This document shows positions 35,206-44,030 of a stretch of DNA of 64,000 nt, piece after piece (position 1 is the stretch's first letter; the number at the start of each line of letters is the position of its first letter). The position numbers and the translations under genes are program-made. The DNA is taken from positions 62,001 through 126,000 of the forward strand of contig NZ_AULZ01000001.1 of assembly GCF_000422545.1 (NCBI RefSeq), read 5' to 3'. The notes under the pieces were generated by a model. That model worked only from the letters and a program-made list of their open reading frames with translations, was not told where the DNA came from and made no database searches. Source of the DNA: Desulfocurvibacter africanus subsp. africanus DSM 2603. GTDB lineage: Bacteria; Desulfobacterota; Desulfovibrionia; Desulfovibrionales; Desulfovibrionaceae.

Positions 35206-36390
35206 ATGAATCCCATGCTGAATAGATTGCGACTGCTCACGCCCGGCCCCACGCCCATGCCCGAGGAAGTCCGCCTGGCCATGGCCCGTGACATGATCCA
35301 CCACCGCAAGCCGGCCTTCAAAGAAATCATGGCCCGCGTGCAGGAGGGCCTGCGCGTGCTGTTCGGCACGCAGCAGCCGGTGCTGTCCCTGTCCTGCTCG
35401 GGTTCCGGGGCCATGGCCGCGGCCGTGTCTAACCTCTTTTCGCCCGGCGAGCGGGTCATCGTGGCCGAGGCCGGCAAGTTCGGCGAGCGCTGGGTGGAGA
35501 TAGCCGAGCATCGCGGCCTGCAGGTCACGCGCATGTCCTTCGAGTGGGGCACTGCCGTGGACCCGGCGCGCGTGGCCGAAGAGTTGGCCGCAGGCAAGGC
35601 TAAGGGCGGCTACGCGGGCTTGCTCGTGCAGGTCTCCGAGACCTCCACGGGCGTGCTGCACCCGCTGCGCGAACTGGCCAAGCTCACGCGCGACACGGAC
35701 ACCCTGCTGCTGGCCGACGGCATCTCGGCCGTGGGCGTGTCGCCCTGCCCGCTGGACGAATGGGGCATGGACTGCCTGGTGACAGGCTCGCAAAAGGGAC
35801 TCATGCTCCCGCCTGGCCTGGCCTTCGCCGCCCTGTCCGAAAAAGCCTGGCGCAAGGCCGAAAACGTCACGCCGGGTTGTTATTATTTCGATCTCAAGGA
35901 GGAGCGCGCGGCCTGCGACAAGCAGCAGACGCGCTTCACATCGGCCGTCGGCCTCATGGTCGGACTGGATGTGGCCCTGGAGCTGCTCTTGACGCCTGGA
36001 TTGGCGGCCCTATATCGCAAGCAGTGGGCGCTGACCCGCATGGCGCGGGTCGGCATCGCAGCCATGGGCCTGCCGCTCTACGCGGCCGAGCACTACACCT
36101 GGGGCCTGACCGCCCTGGCCATGCCCAAGGGCGTGGACAGCTCCAAGGTGCTGGCCGCCGCGGCCAAGGAGCACAACGTGATCATGGCCGGCGGGCAGGG
36201 GCACATGAAGAACTACATGGTCCGCGTGGGCCACATGGGCTACGTGGACTTCGGAGATCTGGCCGCCGGGCTCTTCGCCTTGGCCAGCGCGTTGCAGGCC
36301 CAGGGTGTGCGCATGGCCGCGCCCGATTATCTGGAGCAGGCCCTGGCCGCCTACACCAAGGGCCTTACGGAAGAGCCGCCGCTTCCATAA
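35206..36390 (+). CDS. Class V PLP-dependent aminotransferase (alanine-glyoxylate / serine-pyruvate type)
   Basis: A 394-residue enzyme. It opens with RLLTPGPTPMPEEV, the class V N-terminal motif. The cofactor phosphate loop is SCSGSGAMAAAVSN (about 63-76), VSETSTGVLHPL lies near 144, and the Schiff-base lysine is Lys197 in VTGSQKGLMLPPG. The sequence groups with small-molecule aminotransferases such as serine-glyoxylate or archaeal-type phosphoserine enzymes; the substrate is not set by sequence. Because many deltaproteobacteria use such an enzyme for serine synthesis or for 2-oxoacid transamination, both are possible. GAGGA precedes the ATG. Confidence 0.85.
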   Translation: MNPMLNRLRLLTPGPTPMPEEVRLAMARDMIHHRKPAFKEIMARVQEGLRVLFGTQQPVLSLSCSGSGAMAAAVSNLFSPGERVIVAEAGKFGERWVEIAEHRGLQVTRMSFEWGTAVDPARVAEELAAGKAKGGYAGLLVQVSETSTGVLHPLRELAKLTRDTDTLLLADGISAVGVSPCPLDEWGMDCLVTGSQKGLMLPPGLAFAALSEKAWRKAENVTPGCYYFDLKEERAACDKQQTRFTSAVGLMVGLDVALELLLTPGLAALYRKQWALTRMARVGIAAMGLPLYAAEHYTWGLTALAMPKGVDSSKVLAAAAKEHNVIMAGGQGHMKNYMVRVGHMGYVDFGDLAAGLFALASALQAQGVRMAAPDYLEQALAAYTKGLTEEPPLP

Positions 36391-36400
36391 TGGAAGACGC

Positions 36401-36445
36401 GCGGTTGTCGTGACGCAAACGGCGGACAGCACCGCCGACAACCGC
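36401..36445 (+). repeat. Long-range inverted repeat between the aminotransferase and DUF1844 genes
   Basis: GCGGTTGTCG (36401-36410) is perfectly complementary to CGACAACCGC (36436-36445), with an inner GGCGG/CCGCC that competes. There is no T-run. It may be a processing or attenuation structure in the leader of the DUF1844 gene. Confidence 0.5.
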
Positions 36446-36482
36446 CGGCTCGGCCGGCACCGGAACACGCCAAGGAGTTTCC

Positions 36483-36785
36483 ATGGCCAGCGAAACCACC
36501 TCCAGTTGCACGTGCGGCAAGCAGGGCTCTCACGTGCACATGCCGCAAGTGACCTTCTCCACGTTCATTCTCTCCCTGTGCTCGTCGGGGCTCGTGCAGT
36601 TGGGCGAGGTGCCGGACCCGGAATCGGGCCGCACGGTCGAGAATCTGGACATGGCCAAGCATACCATCGACATATTGGCCATGCTGAAAGATAAGACATC
36701 CAAGTGCCTGGAGCCCGAGGAAGAACGGCTTTTGGCCGACATCCTCTACGAGCTGCGCGTGAAGTACTGCGCCAAGCGCAAGTAG
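36483..36785 (+). CDS. DUF1844 family protein
   Basis: A 100-residue soluble protein. The conserved core is MPQVTFSTFILSLCSSGLVQ, LGEVPDPESGRTVENLDMA and KHTIDILAMLKDKTSKCLEPEE, then LLADILYELRVKYC. This matches DUF1844 throughout. The short Cys-bearing N-terminal lead (CTCGKQGSHVHM) looks lineage-specific. The function of the family is unknown. An excellent terminator follows, so it ends its transcript before argC. Confidence 0.85.
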   Translation: MASETTSSCTCGKQGSHVHMPQVTFSTFILSLCSSGLVQLGEVPDPESGRTVENLDMAKHTIDILAMLKDKTSKCLEPEEERLLADILYELRVKYCAKRK

Positions 36786-36827
36786 TCGGCGCAGCGCCGT
36801 ATCGGGCGAGCTTTAACGGACGCCATG

Positions 36828-36860
36828 CGCCGCCCGCAAGCGGGCGGCGTTTTCCTTTTC
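36828..36860 (+). terminator. Strong intrinsic terminator between DUF1844 and argC
   Basis: A ten-base-pair stem CGCCGCCCGC / GCGGGCGGCG with a two-base loop, followed by TTTTCCTTTTC. It lies only about 25-50 bases before the argC start, so argC needs its own promoter or relies on read-through. Confidence 0.85.
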
Positions 36861-36882
36861 AATTTCACCAGCGGAGCGAGAC

Positions 36883-37938
36883 ATGAACGCGACGAAACGG
36901 GCCGGCCTCGTGGGCGTGACCGGCTACACGGGCATGGAATTGACCCGGCTCCTGGCCGGGCACGAGGGCATCGAACTGGTGCGGGCCACCTCCCGTTCCG
37001 AGGCTGGCAAGCCCCTGTCCGCCATCTATCCCTTCCTGCAGGGCACAAAGCTCGCTGGTTTGACCATTACCCAGCCCGACATCGCGGACCTGCGCGAGAA
37101 CTGCGACATCGTCTTCCTGGCCGTGCCGCACGCGACCGCCATGGACATGGCCGGTCAGCTCCTGGACGCCGGCGCGCGCGTGGTGGACCTGTCCGCCGAT
37201 TTCCGCCTGCGCGATCCGGCCGTGTACCAGACCTGGTACAAGCACGAGCACTCGCGCACGGACATCCTGCCCCAGGCGGTCTACGGCCTCGTGGAGCTGT
37301 ACCGCGAGGACGTGCGCAAGGCGCGGCTGGTTGCCAACCCAGGCTGTTACCCAACCTCGTCCATCCTGGCCCTGTACCCGGCCCTGGCCGAAGGTCTGGT
37401 CGAGACGGACGACATCGTCATCGACGCCAAGTCCGGAGCTACGGGCGCGGGCCGCAAAGCCAGCCTGGGCTCGCTGTTCTGCGAGGTGTCCGACACCTTC
37501 AGGGCTTACAACCTGGGCAAGCACCGCCACACGCCCGAGATCGAGCAGGAAGTCTCGCGCATCGCAGGCCAGGACATCCTGCTGTCCTTCAACACGCACC
37601 TGCTGCCCATCAACCGGGGCATCCTGTCCACGATCTACACGCGGCTCAAGAAGGGCGTGGACCCGGCCGCCGTACGCGCGGCCTATGAGAAGCACTACGC
37701 GGGCGAAGCCTGGGTGCGCCTGCTGCCGGCCGGCGCATTGCCCGAGACCCGTTTCGTGCGCGGAACCATGTTCTGCGACATCGGCCTGGTGACCGACCCG
37801 CGCACCGGACGGCTGATCATCCTCTCGGCCATCGACAACCTCTGCCGCGGCGCGTCCGGCCAAGCCCTGGCCAACGCCAATCTCATGCTCGGCCTGCCCG
37901 AGAACATGGGGCTGAATCTAGCGCCGATGGTGCCGTAA
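36883..37938 (+). CDS. argC: N-acetyl-gamma-glutamyl-phosphate reductase
   Basis: A 351-residue enzyme of arginine synthesis that reduces N-acetylglutamyl phosphate with NADPH. The Rossmann start is AGLVGVTGYTGMELTRLL, the catalytic cysteine is Cys155 in VANPGCYPTSSILAL, and substrate-binding features include GATGAGRKAS, KHRHTPEIEQ and HLLPINRGILSTIY. The ending NLCRGASGQALANANLMLG is also typical. The length is normal for the long-type ArgC. Other arg genes are not in the window. Confidence 0.95.
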   Translation: MNATKRAGLVGVTGYTGMELTRLLAGHEGIELVRATSRSEAGKPLSAIYPFLQGTKLAGLTITQPDIADLRENCDIVFLAVPHATAMDMAGQLLDAGARVVDLSADFRLRDPAVYQTWYKHEHSRTDILPQAVYGLVELYREDVRKARLVANPGCYPTSSILALYPALAEGLVETDDIVIDAKSGATGAGRKASLGSLFCEVSDTFRAYNLGKHRHTPEIEQEVSRIAGQDILLSFNTHLLPINRGILSTIYTRLKKGVDPAAVRAAYEKHYAGEAWVRLLPAGALPETRFVRGTMFCDIGLVTDPRTGRLIILSAIDNLCRGASGQALANANLMLGLPENMGLNLAPMVP

Positions 37939-37952
37939 GGATCACAACGAAT

Positions 37953-37983
37953 AAGGGAGGGCGATGCCCTCCCTTGCTTTTTA
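37953..37983 (+). terminator. Intrinsic terminator after argC
   Basis: A ten-base-pair stem AAGGGAGGGC / GCCCTCCCTT with a three-base loop, then TGCTTTTT. It also separates argC from the convergent permease gene ending at 37994. Confidence 0.85.
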
Positions 37984-37993
37984 CCTGCCTGCC

Positions 37994-39112
37994 CTACTCC
38001 AGCCTTCTCCGGAAAAACCACGCCGCTCCGGCCATGTTGGCCACGGCGATCACCGCCATGGGCCAGGTCTGCTCCCAAACCATATGCACGGGCATGGCCT
38101 TGAGGAACACGCCCTTCACGACAACCAGGAAGTAGCGCAGCGGGTTGCCCAGGGACAGGTATTGCAACCACTCGGGCATGTTCTCCACGGGCGTGGCGAA
38201 GCCCGACAGGGCCACGGCCGGCACCAGGAAAGTGAACGCGCCGAGAATGGCCTGCTGCTGCGTCTTGGCCACGGATGAGATGAACAGCCCAACGCCGACG
38301 ATGGAGGACAGGAACACGGCCATGCTCATGTACAGGGCCAACAGCGACCCGTGCAGGGGAATGCGGAAGCCCACCACGGCCACGGTGACGATGAGCGTGC
38401 CTTCGAGTAGGGCCAGGATGAGCGCCGGGATGGTCTTGCCGGCCAGAATCTCGCGGGTGGAAAGCGGAGTTACCAGCAACTGGTCGAAAGTGCCCAGCTC
38501 ACGCTCGCGGGCCACGGACAGCGAGGTGACCACCAGGCCGATGACCGTGCTCAGGATGCCCACCAGGTTGGGCACCGTGAACCAGGTGTTGTTCAGATTG
38601 GGGTTGAACCAGTTGCGCACGACCAGGGTGGACGGCGGTTCGGGCAGGCCGTAGCGCACGGCCACGTCGCGATTGAAGCTGTCCAGGATGCGCGCGATGT
38701 AGCCCTGGACGATCTGAGCCGAGTTGGAGCGGCGGCCGTCCAGGATGACCTGCACCTCTCCGGTGCGGCCCGCGGCGATGTCGCGCGAGAAATCCTGGGG
38801 GATATGCAACACGACCAGAACCTCGCGGCTGTCCATGACCTCGACGATCTCCTGCTGGCCGCGCAGAAAGCGCAGGTCGTCGAAGGTTCTGGAGCCGGCG
38901 AAGCGCTGCACCAGCTCCGTGGACCAGGCTCCCGTGTCCTGGTTGAGCACGGCCAGGCTCACGTTGCGCACCTCCAGCGAGGCCGCGAAGGAGAAGACCA
39001 GCAGTTGGATGGTCGGCGGGGCGATGAGCACGATGCGGCTGCGCTTGTCGCGCACCAGGGCCAGGATCTCCTTGATGATGAGCGCGCGCACGCGATGCAG
39101 GGACGCCAGCAT
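37994..39112 (-). CDS. ybhR: ABC-2 type permease, YbhR-like
   Basis: A 372-residue permease. It has one N-terminal helix (about 25-47), a large periplasmic part with SREVLVVLHIPQDFSRDIAAG, and a C-terminal bundle of five helices including ARERELGTFDQLLVTPLS, the ABC-2 coupling motif. It is the last gene of a five-gene minus-strand operon. Gene order and lengths (350, 579, 382, 372 residues after the TetR regulator) match the E. coli ybhGFSR efflux system regulated by CecR. The ATG at 39112 lies two bases past the stop of the preceding permease. The open frame continuing upstream through that gene is a GC-rich shadow, not a fusion. Confidence 0.82.
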   Translation of the reverse strand: MLASLHRVRALIIKEILALVRDKRSRIVLIAPPTIQLLVFSFAASLEVRNVSLAVLNQDTGAWSTELVQRFAGSRTFDDLRFLRGQQEIVEVMDSREVLVVLHIPQDFSRDIAAGRTGEVQVILDGRRSNSAQIVQGYIARILDSFNRDVAVRYGLPEPPSTLVVRNWFNPNLNNTWFTVPNLVGILSTVIGLVVTSLSVARERELGTFDQLLVTPLSTREILAGKTIPALILALLEGTLIVTVAVVGFRIPLHGSLLALYMSMAVFLSSIVGVGLFISSVAKTQQQAILGAFTFLVPAVALSGFATPVENMPEWLQYLSLGNPLRYFLVVVKGVFLKAMPVHMVWEQTWPMAVIAVANMAGAAWFFRRRLE

Positions 39113-39114
39113 GG

Positions 39115-40263
39115 TCAGTCGAGCCTCTTCACGGTCTTGCGCAGGGTTATGAACAGCAGTACGGCCGCGATGATGGCCATGCCGGCCATGTTCGGCAACA
39201 GAACCTCCCACACGTCGCCCACCAGGAAGAGCGTCTGCAGGCAGGGCACGAAATAGCTCGCCGATACCGCGTAAGTCAGGATGCGGATGGGCGTGGGCAT
39301 GCTGGCGATCTCGAACACGAAGCCCGAGAGCAGGAAGGCGGGCAGGTAGCCGGCCAGCAGCGCGGCCTGCGAGGCCACGAACTGGTTGCGCGACACGGTA
39401 GAGATGAACAACCCCAGGGCCAGGGCCGAGACGAGGAAGACCGAGGAGACCAGATACAGGGCCGCGAGCGAGCCGCGAAACGGCACACCGAACAGGGTCA
39501 CGGTGATGACCCAGCAGAAGGTCAGCGAGCCCAGCCCCAGCAGGTAATAGGGCAGCAGCTTGCCCAGCAGCAGCTCCAGGCGGCCCACGGGCGTGGCCAT
39601 CATGGCCTCCATGGTGCCGCGCTCCCACTCGCGGGCCACCACCAGGGCCGTGAGCAGCGTGCCTATGAGCGTGAGCACCGTGCCGATGGTGCCGGGCACC
39701 AGGAAATAGCGGCTGATCAGCTCCTCGTTGTACCACATACGCGGCACGAGCCGCGTCGGCTCGGACAACGGCTGACCCTGATCCCTGGCCCACTGGGTCA
39801 GCCAATTGGCCCACAGCCCCTGCACGTAGTTCTGCACGAAGTTGGCAGTGTTGGGCTCGCTGCCGTCGGTGATGACCTGCACAGGGGCGGCCTGGGTGGC
39901 CTGGGCCAGATCCTGGGCAAAGGTCTCCGGCACTATGATCAAGCCGCGCAGGCTGCCGCGCAGGAGATCGTCCTCCAACTCGCGGCGGTCCTTGGCCATG
40001 TGCACCTCGAAGAAGCGCGAGGCGCGGAAGGCGTCGGCGAAGTCGCGCGCCTCGGGCGAATCGTCCTCCAGCACCAGCCCCACGCGCAGCTGCTCCACAT
40101 CCAGGGACAGGGCGAAGCCGTTGAGGAAGAGCAGGATGGGCGGCAGCACGAAGGCGATGAGGATGCTGCTCGGATCGCGCACGATCTGCAGGGACTCCTT
40201 GATCATGAGCGCACGCAGCCTGCGCAGAGCGCCCGGCTGTGCCGTACTCATTCGCGAACCCAT
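39115..40263 (-). CDS. ybhS: ABC-2 type permease, YbhS-like
   Basis: A 382-residue permease with an N-terminal helix SILIAFVLPPILLFLNGFAL, a periplasmic domain (LRGLIIVPETFAQDL), and a C-terminal helix bundle starting after AREWERGTMEAMMATPVGRL, the same coupling motif seen in its partner. It pairs with YbhR to form the heteromeric membrane part of the exporter. Its start overlaps the stop of the ATPase gene by one base (ATGA type), indicating coupling. Substrates of the E. coli relative include some drugs and cations; nothing here defines the substrate. Confidence 0.82.
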   Translation of the reverse strand: MGSRMSTAQPGALRRLRALMIKESLQIVRDPSSILIAFVLPPILLFLNGFALSLDVEQLRVGLVLEDDSPEARDFADAFRASRFFEVHMAKDRRELEDDLLRGSLRGLIIVPETFAQDLAQATQAAPVQVITDGSEPNTANFVQNYVQGLWANWLTQWARDQGQPLSEPTRLVPRMWYNEELISRYFLVPGTIGTVLTLIGTLLTALVVAREWERGTMEAMMATPVGRLELLLGKLLPYYLLGLGSLTFCWVITVTLFGVPFRGSLAALYLVSSVFLVSALALGLFISTVSRNQFVASQAALLAGYLPAFLLSGFVFEIASMPTPIRILTYAVSASYFVPCLQTLFLVGDVWEVLLPNMAGMAIIAAVLLFITLRKTVKRLD

Positions 40264-42002
40264 CAGGCCGCCTCCTCCCGCATGTCGTGCGACTGCACCA
40301 GGGCGATGAAGGCGTCCTCCATGGCCGGGTCGGGCAGTTCCTCGGAACGCACCGAGGTCTTGAGCTCGTCGGGCGAGCCCGTAGCGATGACCTGCCCGCG
40401 ATAGACCAGTCCGATGCGGTCGCAGTACTCGGCCTCGTCCATGAAGTGCGTGGTGACCATGACCGTGACGCCCTTCTCCACGATGCCGTTGATGTGCGTC
40501 CAGAACTCGCGGCGCGTGAGCGGGTCGACGCCCGAGGTAGGCTCATCCAGGAAGAGCACCACGGGCTCGTGCATCACGGCGCATGACAGAGCCAGGCGCT
40601 GCTTGAAACCCAGGGGCAGCTCGTCGGCCGATGTCGCCAGGTGAGGCTTCAGGCCGAAGATGCCGATCATGCGCTCCACGACCTCGCGCTGGCGGCCGCC
40701 CGCCAGGCCATAGACCCCTGAGAAAAAGTCCAGGTTCTGGCGCACGCTCAGGTTGCCGTAAAGGGAAAACTTCTGGGCCATGTAGCCGATGCGCGCGCGG
40801 GCCTCGCCGGGCGCGGCCTGCAGGTCCAGGCCGTCCACCAGGGCCTGGCCGCGCGTTGGCTTGAGCAGACCGCACATCATCTTGAAGGTCGTGGACTTGC
40901 CCGCGCCGTTGGGACCCAGCAGGCCGAAAATTTCTCCGCGCCGGATGGCGAAGCTCACATCCTTGGCAGCCGCGAAATCCCCGAACATCTTTGTCAGGCC
41001 CTTGGCCTCGATGACGGCCCGGCCGTCGCCCTGCACCAGGGACATGCTCTCGGCCAGGGAGGAAACCCCGCCGGGCACGCCGCCCAGGATGTCCAGGAAG
41101 GCGTCCTCGAAACGTGGGCGCACCTCATCCAGCCGGCTGGACCCGCCCGCGCCGAACCCTTGCGGATCGGGCCGCCGCGCGCCTTCGGCAAGCACGACGC
41201 GCACGCTCTCGCCCTGGATCACGCCGTCGATGACGCCCTGCTGCTCCAGGGCCGCCCGCAGCACCTGCCTGCGCCGGCCCTCGATGCCGCGCACCTGGAA
41301 GACCCGGCCGGCCACCCGGCCCGTTAGCTCATGCGGCTCGCCGGAGAAGAGCAGCTTGCCTTCGTTGAGCAGCAACACGAGGTCGCAGGCCTCGGCTTCG
41401 TCCAGGTATGACGTGGACCAGACCACGCCGATGCCGTCGGCCTTGAGATCCTGGACCATGCGCCACAGCTCGCGGCGCGAGATGGGGTCCACACCCACGC
41501 TGGGCTCGTCCAGGAGCAGCAGGGCGGGCTTGCGGATCATGGCGCAGGCCAGGCCGAGCTTCTGCTTCATGCCGCCCGACAGCCGCCCGGCCAGGCGCGA
41601 GGTGAAGCGGGCCAGGTCCGTAAAGGACAAAAGCCGCTCGAAGGTCCCGGCGCGCTCGGTTTTGGGCAGCCCACGCAGGTCGGCGTACAAACGCAGGTTC
41701 TCCATGACCGACAGGTCCTCGTACAGGCCGAACTTCTGGGGCATGTAGCCGATGCGCGCGTGCACGGCTTCGGGCTCACGGCTGGTGTCGAAGCCCAGGG
41801 CCATGACGCTGCCCTTGTCGGGCCGCAGCAGGCCGGCCATGAGCCGCAGCAGCGTGGTCTTGCCCGCGCCGTCCGGCCCGACCAGGCCCACGATCATGCC
41901 GGGCGGCACCTCGGCCGAGACATGATCCAGGGCCGGCCGGCTTGGCCCGAAGCGCTTGAGCACGCCGTCGGCGCGGGCCAGCGGTTCGTCACTGCGCGCC
42001 AC
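40263..42002 (-). CDS. ybhF: Tandem ABC ATPase, YbhF-like
   Basis: A 579-residue protein with two complete nucleotide-binding domains in one chain. Domain 1 (about 10-240) has Walker A GPDGAGKTTL, signature LSGGMKQKLGLA and Walker B LLLLDEPSVGVDP. Domain 2 (about 330-570) has GPNGAGKSTT, the degenerate signature ELPLGFKQRLALS and VLFLDEPTSGVDP. The degenerate LPLGFKQ in domain 2 matches other YbhF/RbbA-type tandem ATPases. A linker of about 80 residues between the domains is Gly/Arg-rich. It energises the YbhS/YbhR permease pair. Confidence 0.86.
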   Translation of the reverse strand: MARSDEPLARADGVLKRFGPSRPALDHVSAEVPPGMIVGLVGPDGAGKTTLLRLMAGLLRPDKGSVMALGFDTSREPEAVHARIGYMPQKFGLYEDLSVMENLRLYADLRGLPKTERAGTFERLLSFTDLARFTSRLAGRLSGGMKQKLGLACAMIRKPALLLLDEPSVGVDPISRRELWRMVQDLKADGIGVVWSTSYLDEAEACDLVLLLNEGKLLFSGEPHELTGRVAGRVFQVRGIEGRRRQVLRAALEQQGVIDGVIQGESVRVVLAEGARRPDPQGFGAGGSSRLDEVRPRFEDAFLDILGGVPGGVSSLAESMSLVQGDGRAVIEAKGLTKMFGDFAAAKDVSFAIRRGEIFGLLGPNGAGKSTTFKMMCGLLKPTRGQALVDGLDLQAAPGEARARIGYMAQKFSLYGNLSVRQNLDFFSGVYGLAGGRQREVVERMIGIFGLKPHLATSADELPLGFKQRLALSCAVMHEPVVLFLDEPTSGVDPLTRREFWTHINGIVEKGVTVMVTTHFMDEAEYCDRIGLVYRGQVIATGSPDELKTSVRSEELPDPAMEDAFIALVQSHDMREEAA

Positions 42003-42005
42003 GCC

Positions 42006-43058
42006 CTATTCCTCGCTCTTCCGGGCGTTGGCCTGCACTTGCTCCTGCCCCTTATCCTGTTTTCCATCCTGAGCGGGGCGCGCCACGACAGTCACGGGCA
42101 TGCCCTGCCGCAAGCCTTTGTCCGGATTCGCCACGATCACGCGGATCCTGTACACGAGGTCCGTGCGCAGACTGGTTGTCTCCACGGACTTGGGCGTGAA
42201 CTCGGCCTGGGGCGAGACGAAGCCGACCTGGCCTTCGTAGGGAGTGTTTGGGCTGGTGTCGGTGTACACCTGCACGGGTAGGCCAGGATAAACCCGGCCG
42301 AGTTGCGGCTCGGGCACATAGGCGCGCACCCAGACCGGCTCGTGAAGCGAGAGCGTGTAGGCGATGGAGCCGGCGGCGACCACGGTACCCGGCTCGCGAA
42401 CGCGGGTCAGAATCACGCCGTCCGACGGCGCGTACAGATCCGCGTCGTCCAGGCGCGTGAGGGCTTCGGCCAGCCGGGCCTTGGCCGCGCGCAGATTGGC
42501 CCTGCCCTGCAGCACATCCTCCTCGCGAAACCCCTCCTGAGCCAGGCGCAACCCCTCGCGGGCGGACTGCAGCCTTGCTTTGGCCTCGTTGCGGCGAGCC
42601 ATTGCGTCGTCATAGGCTTGTTTGGACACGGCTCCGGTATCGTGCAGATCCTTCTGGCGCTGGAAGTAGCGTTCGGCGTTACGCAGGGTGGTCTCGCGCT
42701 CCTCCACCTGCGCCTGGGCCTGGGCGATTTCCTGGGGCCGCGTGCCGGTCTCCAGCTTGAGCAGCTCGGCCTCGGCCACCTCCACCTGGGCCCTGGCCAA
42801 CCGAACCTCGTCCTCCAGGGGCCTCTTGTTAAGCACGGCCAGGAGGTCGCCCGCGCGCACCTCGTCGCCTTCCTCATAGCGCATGGTCTCGATGCGGCCG
42901 GAGACGCGGAAACCCAGATCCACCTGGCGGATGTCCACGTTGCCGTAGAGCGTGATTTCGCCGTTCTGGTTCGCCTCGCCGCGCAGCAAGAAGTACCAGG
43001 CCAGGCTGCCAGCCACGAGCAGCAGGATGAGCAGGATGATCAGCCGCTTCTTGTTCAT
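42006..43058 (-). CDS. ybhG: HlyD/YbhG-family periplasmic adaptor
   Basis: A 350-residue membrane-fusion protein. It has an N-terminal anchor (residues 5-25, RLIILLILLLVAGSLAWYFL), a biotinyl-lipoyl half VDIRQVDLGFRVSGRIETM, a long antiparallel coiled coil (about 80-205) and the barrel parts LYAPSDGVILTRVREPGTVV and VRAYVPEPQLGRVYPG. The adaptor links the inner-membrane exporter to an outer-membrane channel. The tail is Gln/Lys-rich. Its start overlaps the regulator stop as ATGA. Confidence 0.85.
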   Translation of the reverse strand: MNKKRLIILLILLLVAGSLAWYFLLRGEANQNGEITLYGNVDIRQVDLGFRVSGRIETMRYEEGDEVRAGDLLAVLNKRPLEDEVRLARAQVEVAEAELLKLETGTRPQEIAQAQAQVEERETTLRNAERYFQRQKDLHDTGAVSKQAYDDAMARRNEAKARLQSAREGLRLAQEGFREEDVLQGRANLRAAKARLAEALTRLDDADLYAPSDGVILTRVREPGTVVAAGSIAYTLSLHEPVWVRAYVPEPQLGRVYPGLPVQVYTDTSPNTPYEGQVGFVSPQAEFTPKSVETTSLRTDLVYRIRVIVANPDKGLRQGMPVTVVARPAQDGKQDKGQEQVQANARKSEE

Positions 43059-43762
43059 GGCTTCGCCTTCCCCTTCTGTCCTGCCGCCATGCCGATGGCG
43101 TTGCGTGTGATGGCTTCCACATTGACCGCTATGAGCCCTGCCAGCTTGGACACCTGCCCGGGCGTCAGCTGTTCGCGGTCCAACCTGCGCAGCAATGCGG
43201 TTTCACCGATGCGGAAAATGAGCACTTGGCCGAGGATGGCCTGGGCCAGGAAAATCAATTCCTCGCTTTCAGCGGACAGGCGCGTGAGTCGGGACAGCAG
43301 TGTGCCGCATGCGCCGAGCATGCGCTTGAAAAACCCCTGAAACAGGATTTCAAAGGCTTCACTGGGCTTGATCTGTTCCTGCAGGACGATGCGCGCCCAG
43401 CGTTTGGCCTCGGGCGAGCCGATTATCGTGAGGGCCATGGCCGTAAGCAGCCGCTGCAGTTCGGCTATCAATTCGCCCTCGGTGGCGTCCTCGCGCATGG
43501 CCAAGTCATTGGCAGAGGCGATCTCCGGGGCCAGTCGCTCGCGCACGCGCTGCACGATCTCCTCGACCACGGCTTTGTACAGGCCTTCCTTGCTGCCGTA
43601 ATAGTATGGAATAGCCGCGATGTTCACGCCAGCCTCGGCCGCCAGCCTGCGCGTGCTCGCGCCCTCGAACCCATGCTGCCCGAAGACGTCGATGCCGGCC
43701 TCGATGAGCCGCTCGCGGGCATCGGCCTCCTTACGATCCGTTTTGCCGGTCTTATGTGTCAT
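43055..43762 (-). CDS. cecR: TetR family regulator, CecR-like
   Basis: A 235-residue repressor. The N-terminal TetR helix-turn-helix shows ARERLIEAGIDVFGQHGFEG, ASTRRLAAEAGVNIAAIPYY, YGSKEGLYKAV; the C-terminal domain resembles the DUF1956 part of CecR (YbiH). It is the first gene of the efflux operon and should repress it in the absence of an inducer. The promoter must lie in the divergent gap 43763-44030 shared with the PRC-barrel gene, where an AATC-N4-GATT palindrome is a candidate operator. Confidence 0.82.
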   Translation of the reverse strand: MTHKTGKTDRKEADARERLIEAGIDVFGQHGFEGASTRRLAAEAGVNIAAIPYYYGSKEGLYKAVVEEIVQRVRERLAPEIASANDLAMREDATEGELIAELQRLLTAMALTIIGSPEAKRWARIVLQEQIKPSEAFEILFQGFFKRMLGACGTLLSRLTRLSAESEELIFLAQAILGQVLIFRIGETALLRRLDREQLTPGQVSKLAGLIAVNVEAITRNAIGMAAGQKGKAKP

Positions 43763-43879
43763 GGCTATCCCTTTCGACCGCTCTGATCATTTTGTTCCTA
43801 ATCCATTTCGGCGGGTTGCCGCCACAACCGTTCGCTGTCGCACTATCCATACTCATTAAAGCAGCCAATTCGATTAGTC

Positions 43880-43891
43880 AATCGCATGATT
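43880..43891. promoter_or_regulatory. Candidate operator of the efflux operon
   Basis: AATCGCATGATT, a short palindrome with AATC/GATT arms in an AT-rich part about 120 bases upstream of the TetR-family gene. The arms extend only partly. It could serve either of the two divergent genes. Confidence 0.25.
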
Positions 43892-44030
43892 AAGTCATTC
43901 GCATGCATTTATTTTAGTTCTCACTTCTCTTTTCCATGTTCCCTAAGCTCCGGTATGGGCTAACATCAGCCGAACAGCCAACAGGGGGCGCGGTGTTTCC
44001 TGTAACAAGACGGGGGCAAGGAGGTACGCC

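Noticed and set aside
37994-40546. A single 850-residue frame that could suggest fused permeases
   Set aside because: Only the part up to 39112 has permease sequence; upstream the same frame is a shadow of the YbhS and YbhF genes. The two permeases are separate, two bases apart.
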